Assembly (NCBI GenBank): GCA_020912385.1
Contig: CP087219.1
Coordinates: forward strand, 434,001-498,000
DNA length: 64,000 nucleotides
Source of the DNA: Neofusicoccum parvum
Taxonomy: Eukaryota > Ascomycota > Dothideomycetes > Botryosphaeriales > Botryosphaeriaceae
Reading direction: 5' to 3'
The translations under genes were made by a program, and so were the position numbers. The notes beneath the pieces are model-generated. The model searched no databases. It saw only the letters and a list, made by a program, of their open reading frames with translations, and was not told where the DNA came from. Shown here piece after piece: positions 1 to 10,593 of the stretch; position 1 is the stretch's first letter; each line of letters starts with the position of its first letter.

Positions 1-3000
1 AGGTCGTGGATGTCATCCTGGCTCAGTTCCTACGCGCTGATCCACGAACCATAACAAGCAACGGTGCCAAGGGAAAGAAGGGAATTCAGATCGACGAGAG
101 ACAATCGACTCTTTTGCTCAAGGAGGCACCACCGGCATACAACATGGCAAAAAACATCTGCAACTCCTGCGCGGACAAGATGGCAAGGTTGATCAGCCAA
201 TACTTCAGCTCGGTCATCATGGATGCAACTACTGCGGGCCCGCTGCATGTTCACAAATCTGGGAAGCAACGGGGAAGGACAGAGAGCAGCATCGGAGATG
301 ACCCTGAGGATGACCGGCCGCGCCAGGTCACAGAGGAGGATCTTCATGAAAGCCGTAAGGCGCACAGGCTTTTGCGTGAGCTTTGGCGGTCAGCGCCCAT
401 GGTTCTGCAGGATATTGTCCCACAGCTGGAGGCCGAGCTCGGCGCGGAGGACGTCCAGTTGAGAACACTAGCGACGGAGACACTCGGCGACATGGTGTCA
501 GGAATTGGAGCAGCAGGGCCACCTCCGTCACCAACGTACAACCCGTCCGCATATCCCTCTCAGAGCCTCTCGCCCTCTACAGATCGACTACAGACGTATA
601 ACTTCCTGACCACGCCAACCTCTCCTCATTCCTTCCCTTCGAGATACCACCAAGTTTATGAAAGCTTTTTGAGCCGCCGCAACGACAAGTCACCAGTCAT
701 TCGTTCGGTGTGGGTCACGAGCATAGGCAGGATTCTAGCAAGTAATGCCGGTGGTGTCGGTTTGGACCTTGAAGACGAGCAAAGACTACTCAAGTACCTC
801 GCGGACATGCTGGTCGACGGTGACGAGCGCGTTCGTCTTGCAGCGATCAAGGCGATCGAGAAGTTCGAAATTGACGACATCATCTCAAAGCTTGGAAGCA
901 GAGGTGGCATTTCCGACTCCGGATCGATTCTTAGCAATCTGGCCGACAGGGTCCGAGACCGCAGGCCCGCCGTCCGTACCGAGGCTACGAACCTACTAGG
1001 AAAGGTCTGGGGAGTTGCTGCTGGCGTAATTGCGGAAGGCAGCGAGCGTGCCACGCAGCTGCTTGGCCCGATACCCTCCCGCATCCTGGATGCATGCTAT
1101 CTCAATGATCTAGACGTCAACGTTCTGATCGACCATGTCCTCTTCGAGCAGCTTCTTCCACTTGGCTACCCCGCAATCAAGAACAAATCTCGCGGTCAAG
1201 ATAGCCAAGCAAATGGAAAGACGGAGCACACCGAAGCCGACTCTGACAAGATTAGGGTCGAACGAGTGCTCATACTTATCAGAGATCTTGTACCACGGTC
1301 GAAGGTTGTCTTGTTCGCTAAGCAAGGAAACCAAGTCATGCTCGCCAAGTACATGGAGGCGCTCTTGAAGAAGTGTGAGGACTACAACGGTGGTGTCATG
1401 GAGAAGGGCGAAAAAGAAACCAAACTCCACCTTGGGAAACTCATTGACTACCACGCAAAAACTCTACCTGAATCCTCACGCGCCTCGGAAGATCTTTGGA
1501 AGTTTGCAAAGATGCACGACCGCCGCGCCTACCAGCTCATCAGATTCTGCATTGCTCCGGATAGTGATTACCGGAAAGTTTACAAGGCCATCAAGGAATT
1601 CACCAAACGGATGGACGATGCTACCGGGTCGACAGCCACAATGCTTGACACATTGATACCCCTGATCTACCGAGCAAGTGTACTGCTATACAACAAGAGC
1701 CACGTACCCGCCATCATCGAATTTTCGCGGACCGATGAGAAGGGTCTTGGCAGCACAGCGCACGAGGTACTCAAGGAGATCTCCTCTCGCAATCCGGACG
1801 TGTTCCGTGGCTACGTGAACGAGATGTGCAAGGCGTTGGAAAGCGAGGCACCTACGGCGAAAAAGCCCAACGGGCCCGGCGCAGTTGACGATCTCAAGGC
1901 ATGTGCCGGTTTCGCCAAACGATTCCCGAAAGATGTTCCGACGGAACGCAAGTTCGTCCAAAGTATGATCAGTTTCGCTCAATACGGTGCGCCCCCCAAG
2001 GCTGCCAAGTATGGCGTGCAGATTCTCTTGACCAGTACGGACAAAAAGGAAATGCACGCTCGGGACCTACTTCGCCAGTGCACCAAAGGCTTTGAGTACG
2101 GCAAAGGCAATTACCTCGCTCGTCTGGCTGCCATGAGCCAACTTATGCTCCTTGGTGGGAAGGAAGTTGAGGATGAAATCGATCAAGTCATTGACATCTG
2201 CATCACCAAAGTACTTATGACAAAAACGACGCCTGCTGATTCTGCTGACAGTCCTGCTTGGACGGATGAGCCAACTGAAGACTGCACAGCTAAGATGTGG
2301 GCACTCAAGGTACTGGTGAACCGACTTCGAGGTCTGACAGAGAACGAGTCTATCAAGGAGGTGTCTGGTCCAGTTTTCAAGCTTCTCAGAACCTTGATCA
2401 CCAACGACGGAGAGCTGTCCAAGAAGGTGGATACTCCTGCAGCTACGAAAACAAGGTTACGCCTGCTTGCCGCGCAGCTTATGTTGAAGCTTTCCCGCGA
2501 GCGTCGTTTCGACGCCTTGCTTTCCGGACAATTCTTCAACGAGTTAGCTGTCGTCGCCCAAGACCCCAACCCGAACGTGCGCGAAGGCTTCGTTAAGAAG
2601 CTCATGAAGTACCTCGGCCAGGACAAACTCCCGCGCCGCTTCTACGCACCCGTTTTCCTGCTAGCCTTCGAACCGGAGCCGCGTCTCAAGGACCGCGCCA
2701 CAACATGGATCAAGGCGCGCCAATCGGCCTTCTCTAAGACGAAGGAGCCCGTCTTCGAGAACAGCTTCTCGCGCTTCCTCAGCTTGCTAGCCCACCACCC
2801 GGACTACAGCTCAGAGCTGGAGAACTTGCGCGACTTCGTGCAGTACATCATGTTCTTCCTCAAGACGGTGGCCAACGAGGACAACATCAGCCTCGTCTAC
2901 CATGTCGCCCAGCGCGTCAAGTCGGTTGAGGACGCCATCGACACATCCAAGTCGGAGAACCTGTACGTGCTGTCGGATCTGGCGCAAGGCGTGATCCAGC

Positions 3001-3977
3001 GCTTCCAGACGCTGCACGGCTGGAGCATGCAGGCATTCCCGAAGAAGGCGCGCATGCCGGCCGACGTGTTCGCGAACCTGCCTGGCCACGACGTCGCGCA
3101 GGAGATTGCGGACAAACAGTACGTGCCCGAAGAGCTGGTGGAAGAGCTGGACGACCTGGTGAAGGCGAGCCTGAGGACGAAGAAGGTATGCTAATGACCC
3201 CTACCCTCTTGATTCTGCTACTCCTGCATCTTTTCATCGCTACATCCGTTGGAGAACGGACCATGCTGACAATTCACCCCCCAGCGCAAACCCGAAGGCT
3301 CAGGCGACAACCGCGACAAGAAGCGCGCGCGCGCCTCCTCCTCTACCCTTCCCGTCCGCAGGGCCTCGAGACCCTCGAAGACGCCCAAGAAGCTCAAGAA
3401 GTCGCGCAAGTCCGACGTTCCGTCGAGCGAGCGCCGGCGCAGCGGCCGCGTCGTCGGCGAGAAGAGCTACGCGGAGCTGAGCAGCGACAACGAAGGTGGC
3501 AGCGCGGATGACGACGAGGAAGACGAGGACGAGGATGTCGAGATGGAGGACCGCGAGGAGAGCGGTAGCGAGGAAGAACAGAACGGCGCGGCGAGCGAAC
3601 AGGAGGATGACGAGGAACCTGAACCCGCGGCGGAGGAGGAAGAAGAAGCGGAAGAGGAAGAGGAAGAGGAGGAGGAGGAGCAGCCCAAACCGACGGCGAC
3701 GCCGAGAAGCACGCGCGCGGCGAGGAAGTCGTCGGGCGGGGAAACGCCGAGCGGTGGCGGCGGCAGCGCGGTCAAGGCGAAGGGGAAGGCGAGGAAACCG
3801 CCGCAGACGAAGGCTAAGGAAAAGGAGGCGGACGTCGCTGCTACCAAGGAGGCGGCAGGCACGCCTAGGGCGTCGCGGCGGGGCAGGGCCACGGGGGATA
3901 AAGCGAGCGGATCCGCCACGCCGGCGAAGGGTGATGAGAAGGATGGGAGGAGGCCGAGGAGGTCGGGGCGGTCGTGA
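1..3977 (+). CDS. PDS5: Sister chromatid cohesion protein Pds5 (5' partial)
   Basis: This is the HEAT-repeat regulator of cohesin. It binds the Scc1-Smc3 region and governs cohesion maintenance and Wapl-dependent release in the nucleus. The frame is already open at the left edge, so the start lies outside the window; from the family I estimate roughly 180 residues are missing. Exon 1 runs to 3185, a 99-base intron (3186-3284, GTATGC...CCAG) follows, and exon 2 is 3285-3977. About 1,290 residues are visible. The first part is helical repeat sequence beginning VDVILAQFLRADPR, typical of Pds5. The last 230 residues, all in exon 2, are disordered: a basic stretch with KKLKKSRK, a long Glu-rich tract, then Arg/Gly/Lys-rich motifs (RRGR, RRPRRSGRS) that resemble AT-hook-like DNA contacts. 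The exon 2 frame was fixed by phase-0 continuity. Family assignment is firm; the acidic tail is variable between species. Confidence 0.93.
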
Positions 3978-5534
3978 GCGGCGTGCTTGCGGGCTTGTGG
4001 CCTTGTGGGGCAATGGGTAATGGGTGTCTTTTCTTTTCCACGCTCTATATTGCTACACGATGGGATGAGGCGGGAGGGTGGCAACTGCGCCTAGATGGCT
4101 CACGGCACTACGTATCTTGACGACGGGGACGGGGGTGGCGGAGCTAGATGCTAGCAATGGTTGAGATAGTGGAGGGAGGGAAAGTAGGATAGGGGGGTCC
4201 AAAAGGGAAGGGAGTTCTTCGGCGATGCTGGCTGTCAAGGTGGGGGAATTCATGGCGATATCGGGAACTTTTCTTCCATGTTTTCCTTGTCCGTCTCCTG
4301 AGTGTTTTAATTTTTCCCCTTAATGCTCTTATGTTGCCGAGTTGTCGTGTTTTCCCACCCCGTTTTCCCATGTGTGCGTGCGACATGATATGCATACCGG
4401 GGTGTCTCTTTGCTGTTCGTTGTGGGCGTGCATCAGCGTTTTGTGATGTTTGTGTGATAGTGTATCTATGTGTGCGATGCCACCTTATGTAAAAGCGGAT
4501 AGGTATGGCAATCCTGCGATTTGAAAATGCGAGTGCTTGAGCACGCGCGCCTATATCGAGCCGATACTCGCAGCTCTATAACTAGAAACGTAACCCCGCT
4601 AGTATCATGGGAAGCGTACTAAAAAAGAAAGCCTCTGTTTACATCACCAATGAAACTAGGAATGTAAGGAGATCATCGAGTCACCCTTAGGAGAGGAAGC
4701 GATGAGATCTGGCTGTCCGTCTAGATGTCCAGGTCCAGATGCCCAGGGTATCGAGGTATCCAGGTGTCCGTCCAGGCTTAAATATCTAGGTCCAGGTGTC
4801 CATCCAGGTGTCCGGGTTTTCAGTGGCCGTCCGGGACAAAGGCGGCGGTTCGGGGCTTCGTACGGGGAGCTAGAGTCATTGTGTGCTTAGAGAAGCATCC
4901 ATGGTGTATTTATATGAACCATCTTAGATGTAGGGGTGCTGGGGATCTCATTATTCTAACTGACGTCTGCCCACTCAAAAAGTAAAAGGAGCGACGTCAC
5001 GGTATCGTCAGGACACACAGGCACGGGACACACATGTTGGCGGCTTCCAAGTATAGGTTCCCGACCCAGCATCATTTCCTACACAACCCGCACCTATTCA
5101 CCATTGGCACACCAGAGACGTCACACAGCTAGCAGCAATATTGCACCACGCAATCTCAAAAGGGAGCAAAGAGCGGACACTGAGAGCGATTGGATCAGGA
5201 AGTGATATGTTCTTTCCTTTTCGGTCAGACGAAGAGAGAATTGACGAGATGGGGAGGAAACAAAGTCGCGTTCGCAATGCTTAACGGTGGACCAAAGAGA
5301 CAGTGACGGCATGCAAAAAAAAAAACTTTGTTCCAAAAAAAAAAGAAAAGAATGAGAGAGAGAACTCCGTTGCCCCCCACCCATTTTCTCCGTGAACACT
5401 CGTGACCGAATTGGGTTTGGCAATGCTTTCTTCCCCATTTCTTTTCCATATCCTTCCACCCATCCAACAGATAACCACAGGACCATTCTCCAACCCTTTA
5501 CAGCTTCTTCTCCTCTGCCTCCCACTCCTACCAT
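3978..5534. other. Intergenic, PDS5 3' side to lectin 3' side
   Basis: This is a convergent spacer of 1.56 kb. I see no protein-like reading frame. It contains a small degenerate minisatellite around 4710-4835 (listed separately) and A-rich runs near 5316-5346 just beyond the stop of the minus-strand lectin gene, probably in its 3' UTR or terminator region. Confidence 0.6.
4710..4835. repeat. Degenerate CCAGGTGTCC minisatellite
   Basis: The decamer CCAGGTGTCC occurs exactly at 4760-4769, 4792-4801 and 4804-4813. Related pieces (GTCCAGGTCC, GCCCAGGGTA, GTCCGTCCAGG) fill the interval. It looks like a short decayed tandem array in noncoding DNA. It does not resemble telomere repeats. Confidence 0.55.
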
Positions 5535-6757
5535 CTAGAACCTCGACCTCATCCTCTGCGTCCGATACGCCGTGAACCCGACGTAGGCACCCGCCAGGAC
5601 CATGCCGAAGATGAGGAACTTGAACAGGAACCAACCCCAGCCGCCGCCCTGCTTCTTGCCGCGCTGGGCCTGGAGCTTCTGGGCGCGGGCCTTGCCGCGG
5701 TCCTTGGGGGGCTGGCCGTCGACGCCGGCGGCCGAGGGCTGGTACAGGTTCTTGGTGGCGAGCGAGATGATGTCGTGGTTGTCGGCCAGCTCGCCCGTCT
5801 CGGCGGAGAAGCCGAGGTAGGCGACCGGCGGGATCTTGACGTCCGTCACCGTGAAGCACTCGGTCCAGTCCGACTCCGACTTGTACTGCAGCTCCAGCTT
5901 GAGCGACTTCTCCGCGAAGTACGTCAGGCGGGCCTTGGTCGGGATGGCGGCGTTGCGGAGGCCGCGGGCCTGCGGAAGTTTTCACCTGGCGTTAGTCGGG
6001 AGGGAACGGGAGGTCCCCGGTGCGGGGGCTGTTGGTCGGGCAGGGTGGGAACTTACGGAGCATCCGGCCAGCTCCTGCGCCTTGCCGTCGGTGTTCTTGT
6101 CGTAGGTGGTCTGGCCGTCGCCCAGCATGGCCATGACGTACGGGAACACGACGCCCGGCCTGTTGTTCTTGTAGGTGTCGAAGAAGATGCCGAGGCCCTC
6201 GAACTTGTCGACGCTGCCGAAGACGGGGCCCTGCTGGGCGCGCTGCTTGGTGAGCCACAGCGCCATGCCGTCGCCGTACAGGTTGCCCTGGCCGTGGATC
6301 TTGAACTCGAACTCGACCTCCCAGTTGGTCGCGGTCAGCGGCACGCGCGAGAACAGCCAGCCCGACCGCGACCCTTTGTCGGCCGTCAGCCGGATGTACT
6401 TGTCCGTCCGCACGACCGTGTCGCCGCCGAAGTCGAACCAGCGGCTCTGCATGTCCGAGTCGAGGTAGGGCTGTCGCTCGTGCCCGGCGGAGGAGCCAAT
6501 GGCGTCAGCAAAGCTTCAATCATGGCGGATTCCTAGCTCCCGGGGTGCGGGGCGTCCGCGTGGCGGTGGTGTCGGTGCTAACGTACCGGCTGCAAGCTGT
6601 GCGTGCGGAGCTGTCGAGCTGTCAGCTACTACCACCGATGGTGCCGAGGCTGGAGAACATCCAAACGCACCGGTATGCTCTTGATCTCGCCATCCTGGGC
6701 GCTGGCGAGGCCCAGGCTGCCGGCGAGCAGCGCCAGACACGTCCACGGGAGAAGCAT
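5535..6757 (-). CDS. L-type (legume-like) lectin, VIP36/ERGIC-53 family cargo receptor
   Basis: This is a type I membrane lectin thought to bind high-mannose glycoproteins and help them move between ER and Golgi. The exons are 6757-6671, 6610-6587, 6470-6057 and 5969-5535, giving 319 residues. Exon 1 encodes a signal peptide (MLLPWTCLALLAGSLGLASA). Exon 2 is a 24-base microexon encoding LRTHSLQP, which restores the family sequence IPLRTHS..PYLDSD. The carbohydrate-recognition domain follows (RWFDFGGD, GWLFSRVPL, LYGDGMALWLT, GLGIFFDTYKN), about residues 35-250. Near the C-terminus there is one membrane segment (FLFKFLIFGMVLAGAYVGF) and a short basic tail ending RMRSRF. Donors and acceptors are all GT-AG and phases agree. 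The C-terminus lacks an obvious KKXX signal. I assign the family firmly but not whether it is the VIP36-like or Emp47-like member. Confidence 0.88.
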
Positions 6758-7270
6758 TGGCGGCGTTCAGCGGGGGGAAAGTAAGGGAACAAGGAGCGGA
6801 TATTTATGAATGGAGCATGCAAGACAGGCGCAGGGAGGCGGATCGACGGAAGGACGAGGGAATGATCGTGGATTGCCTCTGCGCACAGCGAGAAGCCGTT
6901 GATTCGGAAACGGGCTGCGGGCTCGGGGTCGCAGAGTGGGCGGCGTGGAGAAGAAGAAGAGGTGCACGAGAGGGCGGTGGAGCTTGCGCTGCTTCGCTCG
7001 TGATGTCTGGCCTCTTCTTGTGCCTAAAGTGACCTGGGCGGAGCGGAGCTCGGGCGGCTGGCCTGACTCGTGCGCGCCGTTCGCTCTCGCTCCGCCGCCC
7101 GCTCCCGCCCTGCGGCGCGCCGCCAAGCCCGGGCCCTTTTCGCAAGCATCGTCGACAGCTCGCAGCTGTGACGAAACTTCTGCCCCAACCAAACACGCCT
7201 CTGTCGACCCGCCAAACAACCCATTAACCCCGCCCTCCTCGCTCGCTCGCATCGCACCCTCGCGCCCGCC
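6758..7270. promoter_or_regulatory. Shared divergent promoter, lectin / TIM13
   Basis: These 513 bases lie between two oppositely oriented start codons. The half nearest TIM13 is C/T-rich and contains CTCGCTCGCTCGC shortly before the ATG, as expected for a fungal leader. No confident TATA box or known factor site was identified. Confidence 0.5.
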
Positions 7271-7658
7271 ATGGACTCCTTCAACATCACCTCCTCCGAC
7301 CCCAAGACCGCTGTCATGCAGCAGGTCCGTCAGGAAGCCGCCGTCGCAAACGCCCGCCAGCTGGTCGAGGTACGCATTCGCCTTCCTCCCCGCCATCGCT
7401 CTGCACACGAGCAACTCTCAACTTCTCCTTGTTATCTGTCTCCGTGTCATCCATTTAGCTGACGCAATTCCCCTCTCACAGAAACTCAACGAGCACTGCT
7501 TCGAGCGCTGCGTGCCCAAGCCCGGCACCTCGCTGTCCAAGGGCGAGGAAACCTGCTTCACCCAGTGCATGGAGAAGTACATGAGCGCCTGGAACGTCGT
7601 CAGCAGGCAGTACGTTGCCAAGTTGCAGCAGACCTCCGGCGGAAACATCAGCTTGTAA
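7271..7658 (+). CDS. TIM13: Mitochondrial intermembrane space translocase subunit Tim13
   Basis: This is a small Tim chaperone. With Tim8 it forms a hexamer that escorts hydrophobic precursors, such as Tim23, across the intermembrane space. Exons 7271-7369 and 7482-7658 are separated by a 112-base intron, phase 0, and give 91 residues, the normal size for the family. The twin CX3C motif is complete: C39-FER-C43 and C58-FTQ-C62, which form the two intramolecular disulfides made by the Mia40 pathway. The N-terminus (DPKTAVMQQVRQEAAVANAR) matches fungal Tim13. There is no presequence, as expected for Mia40 substrates. It is divergently arranged with the lectin gene. Confidence 0.95.
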
Positions 7659-8086
7659 TCCTAGAACGAGAATGCGCGCACTACGGACGATGTGCAGGAG
7701 TTGGAAGTTAGGGAATCTCGGGATAGCCGCACGGCCGGACAACACCCTGGGTGGATGGAGAGTTATTTGGAGGCTAAAAAGCCGCTGGAAATGGGACGTA
7801 TAGGTTTGATGGCGGATGGATGGGTTCGCCGCGGCGAGCCATTGTACATTACGGAACAACACGGAAATGACGGGCGTCATATCAGATATCGGACAGACGG
7901 CGCTGGAATGCGCCAGGTGGGATCATACGGCATTTGGCGGAGCGCTGGAGCGATGGCTTCAAAAGGCGAACACTCGGCTCTCTACAATCGGAAAAACGAG
8001 TGAACAAACTCTGCAAAGATACACAAAAACTGTGTGTGGAAATAACTCCTATCCCATGCTAGATATATTCCTGTCCGCGCACTTCA
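7659..8086. other. Convergent 3' spacer, TIM13 / NUC1
   Basis: These 428 bases hold the two 3' untranslated regions. I see no gene or notable repeat. Confidence 0.5.
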
Positions 8087-9103
8087 CTATCTGGACGGCG
8101 GGGGTAGGCCAGGCTTTCCCTGGTTTCCGGCAAAACTCTTTTGCCTGTCCTTGTACTCCTTCACGACGAGCGAGCAAGCAAACTCCGCACAAAGCTTCTT
8201 CCTGCGCGCCGCCGGCAGCTTGGTCGCGAATTCCAGGCCGCTCGCCCTCTCTACCGCCTCGAGCGGAACCTCAAAGTCCTGAAGCGGTTTGCTGTTCGGA
8301 ATGTGCGCATTGGGGAGCACGAACGCGCCCAGCGCCACGTCGCCGCCCGTCCTGCCGTCCTCGGCGAAGATGACCTTGTAGAAGTGCGTCGGGACGGCGA
8401 CGTTGGGCGGGCTGCCGATGACCTCGTAGCTGACGCGCCACTTGCCGTCGTCGCCGCGGCGCGGCAGGTATAGCGGGCCGGTGACGATGCGCACGCTGGG
8501 ATAGCGGTGCGTCAGGCGGCGGCAGAAGTCCTCCAGGTGCGCCCAGTAGTCGCGGTTGAAGCCGTCGCCCACCTGCGGGCACATGTTGCTCAGCGAGAAC
8601 GTGTCGTCCATGGCTTCCTGGCTCCACTTCGCGTCCGCCGCCGGCACCTGGTGGCCGCGGTCGTACCCGCTGCGGAAGTAGTCCTTCAGCTTCGCCCGGA
8701 ACTTCTCGGGGATCGACGCGTCCTCGACGAACGAGCTGTGCCTGCGGTCGCCGTTCGACGTCGCCAGCGACTCTGGTGTGATGTGCTCGGCTACCCAGTG
8801 CGGGTTGCGCGTTTGGCGGTTGAAGGACGAGGTGAGCGACTTGGCGGTCCGCAGGTCGTTGACGGGGCCGGGGAAGCCATATTGAAAGAGGCCGTTGGGG
8901 TCGACTGGCGCGGGCGACGTGAGAGGCTTCGAGATAGGAACGCCGGGGACGGGTGCGGGAGGTGCGGCGCCGGATGACGAGACGGTGGTGGTAGCGATCG
9001 TAGCCGTGGGGGCTTCCTTCTTGGTCGAGTAGAATGCGGCTGTCGCCGCGGCTCCAGTGGCGGCGCCCGCGGCGGCAATGATAGCGAAGGTCGCCTTCGA
9101 CAT
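8087..9103 (-). CDS. NUC1: Mitochondrial nuclease Nuc1 (endonuclease G family)
   Basis: This is a DNA/RNA non-specific nuclease of the beta-beta-alpha-metal family, anchored in mitochondria and implicated in mitochondrial DNA metabolism and programmed cell death. It is a single exon of 338 residues, a normal length. The N-terminus has an Ala-rich membrane anchor (about residues 5-24). A Pro/Ala/Ser linker follows, then the catalytic domain from about residue 70. The signature DRGHQVPAADAK starts at residue 148, making His151 the general base. The metal-binding Asn is expected in NMCPQVGDGFNRDYWAHLE (Asn183 region). The start ATG at 9103 is the one that includes the membrane anchor. It shares a strand with BUR6 upstream, with 0.65 kb between them. 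Confidence 0.95.
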   Translation of the reverse strand: MSKATFAIIAAAGAATGAAATAAFYSTKKEAPTATIATTTVSSSGAAPPAPVPGVPISKPLTSPAPVDPNGLFQYGFPGPVNDLRTAKSLTSSFNRQTRNPHWVAEHITPESLATSNGDRRHSSFVEDASIPEKFRAKLKDYFRSGYDRGHQVPAADAKWSQEAMDDTFSLSNMCPQVGDGFNRDYWAHLEDFCRRLTHRYPSVRIVTGPLYLPRRGDDGKWRVSYEVIGSPPNVAVPTHFYKVIFAEDGRTGGDVALGAFVLPNAHIPNSKPLQDFEVPLEAVERASGLEFATKLPAARRKKLCAEFACSLVVKEYKDRQKSFAGNQGKPGLPPPSR

Positions 9104-9756
9104 GTTGGAGATGCGAGAGACGTCGAGTCTGAAGCCAGAAGAAAGGCAGCGGCAGCGAAGGTAGTTGGAGGCGACGGCAGCCTGTCACGCGGAACGCAGC
9201 CCGAGAGCTTCGGTGTGGATCAGGTGCGCCAGCGACGCGTCGAAAAAGTGCGAGACGCGCGCGCTGCAGGGTCTGTCAGCGGGCGTTGTGAGAGGTGGGC
9301 GCTCGGCCGCTGGTCATGCTCCTGCCCGACGATCCTGGGGCAGAAATTCCCGTCCCTCGGCGCTTAGTCACCCGCACGTTGCAATCCGCGACACCTTGTT
9401 GGCCCGAGAGCTGCTGCGTCATGCTGCCAGCTGAAGCTGGTCTTCGAGTGTTATTGTCCGATGGCCCCTGCTGCTGAGAGCCAAAGCATCGCCATCGCCA
9501 TGCAATTAGGAAAAGTTACTGGAAGCAGCAACGCAACTGCGCAGGTATCCCGCACCGAGAATCGACCGCCCAAATTTTCCGCCAGTACTCCATCCACGCC
9601 GAAATTCAAAGCGGCAGGCATGTGTGTGTGGCCTGCTGCGATGCCGTGCTCCGCCAAACCATGCCCTGTGACCCAACAGAATCTCCCGGTCGTGCAACGA
9701 AAAGCCAAATCTATAGTGTTGTGGAAGAGGAAAAGTGGAGTTGTCGTGGAGTGTCG
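9104..9756. other. Intergenic, BUR6 3' end to NUC1 start
   Basis: This 653-base spacer should hold the NUC1 promoter and the BUR6 terminator. No coding signal was seen. Confidence 0.45.
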
Positions 9757-10593
9757 TTAAAAGTCGTTGCTGTCCTTGCGCTTCTTGCGGCCCGCCCTCC
9801 GCTTCTTGCCCTCTCCCTCTTCAGGCGAGCCGCCACGGTCGGCAGGCGCGGGTGCATCCGAGACCTTGTTGACGATGTCGTTGAGGAAGTCGAAGTGCTC
9901 GTCCTGGAGGACGGCCTGCTTGAGGTGGGCGGCGGAGACGCGCTTCGACGAGCGGCCCTTGGCCTCGTTCGCGGCCTTTGTGACGAGTGAGATCATGAAG
10001 AGCTCGAGTGCCTTGGCTGCATCGACGTTAGCGGGTGGGGTTGTTACCGGGCTTAGGTGAGGGTAGGGCTGAGACTTACCGACAACGTGGGGCGTGACTT
10101 GGGCGACTTTACCGACATCTTCGTCGGCCTGCATGATCCGCTTGATGCGCGCGGCGGGGAACTTGGTCTTGACCTCAATGCCCTCGGCGACGCCGGGGGC
10201 CAGCTCGCGGGCTTCGGTCTTGATCATGCCGCCATTCGAGGCGTCCATGAGATCGCCTGCCTCCATGGTCTCAGTCTTGAGCGTGGCGGGCACGGTGGGC
10301 GTGGAGTAGAGCGGCGACCAGTGCGGACCGTCCTCACCTTCGAGCTTCATGTGCGAGGCCATGGGGTTGGGTGGGTAGGCGATGCTGTTCCTGGGCGGGA
10401 TGTAGCCGGAGGTAGGGTGGTAAGCGCCGGCGAGGTTCGGGGGTGGCGCAAAGGGCGACTGGGGTGGAGGGTGCGAAATAGAGCCGCGATACTTTTGGTG
10501 TTGGGGGGCAAGTGGCTCGGGCTCGGGCAGCTCGCTGTCGAAGGCTGAGAGGTCGGGCGAGCGCGGCGCGTACGAGTCCTCCGGGTCCTCCAT
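9757..10593 (-). CDS. BUR6: Negative cofactor 2 alpha subunit (DRAP1/Bur6), histone-fold repressor
   Basis: NC2-alpha pairs with NC2-beta (Dr1). The dimer binds TBP on DNA and blocks TFIIA/TFIIB recruitment, acting as a general repressor and at some promoters an activator. Exons are 10593-10080 and 10016-9757, giving 257 residues. The intron of 63 bases (10079-10017, GTAAGT...GCAG) has no stop and is a multiple of three, so an unspliced reading stays in frame. Removing it gives HVVAKALELFMISL, the conserved histone-fold helix, which is why I splice it. The histone fold (KFPAARIKRIMQADEDVGKVAQVTP to FDFLNDIVNKV) occupies about residues 128-215. The N-terminal half is Pro-rich and disordered, and the C-terminus is basic (GKKRRAGRKKRK). 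The start is the ATG of MEDPEDSY; the frame is open seven codons further, but there it begins with GTG. Confidence 0.9.
   Translation of the reverse strand: MEDPEDSYAPRSPDLSAFDSELPEPEPLAPQHQKYRGSISHPPPQSPFAPPPNLAGAYHPTSGYIPPRNSIAYPPNPMASHMKLEGEDGPHWSPLYSTPTVPATLKTETMEAGDLMDASNGGMIKTEARELAPGVAEGIEVKTKFPAARIKRIMQADEDVGKVAQVTPHVVGKSQPYPHLSPVTTPPANVDAAKALELFMISLVTKAANEAKGRSSKRVSAAHLKQAVLQDEHFDFLNDIVNKVSDAPAPADRGGSPEEGEGKKRRAGRKKRKDSNDF

Noticed and set aside
8271..9188. Long alternative minus-strand frame overlapping NUC1
   Set aside because: It is a frame-shifted shadow of the NUC1 coding region with Arg/Pro/Gly-rich translation.
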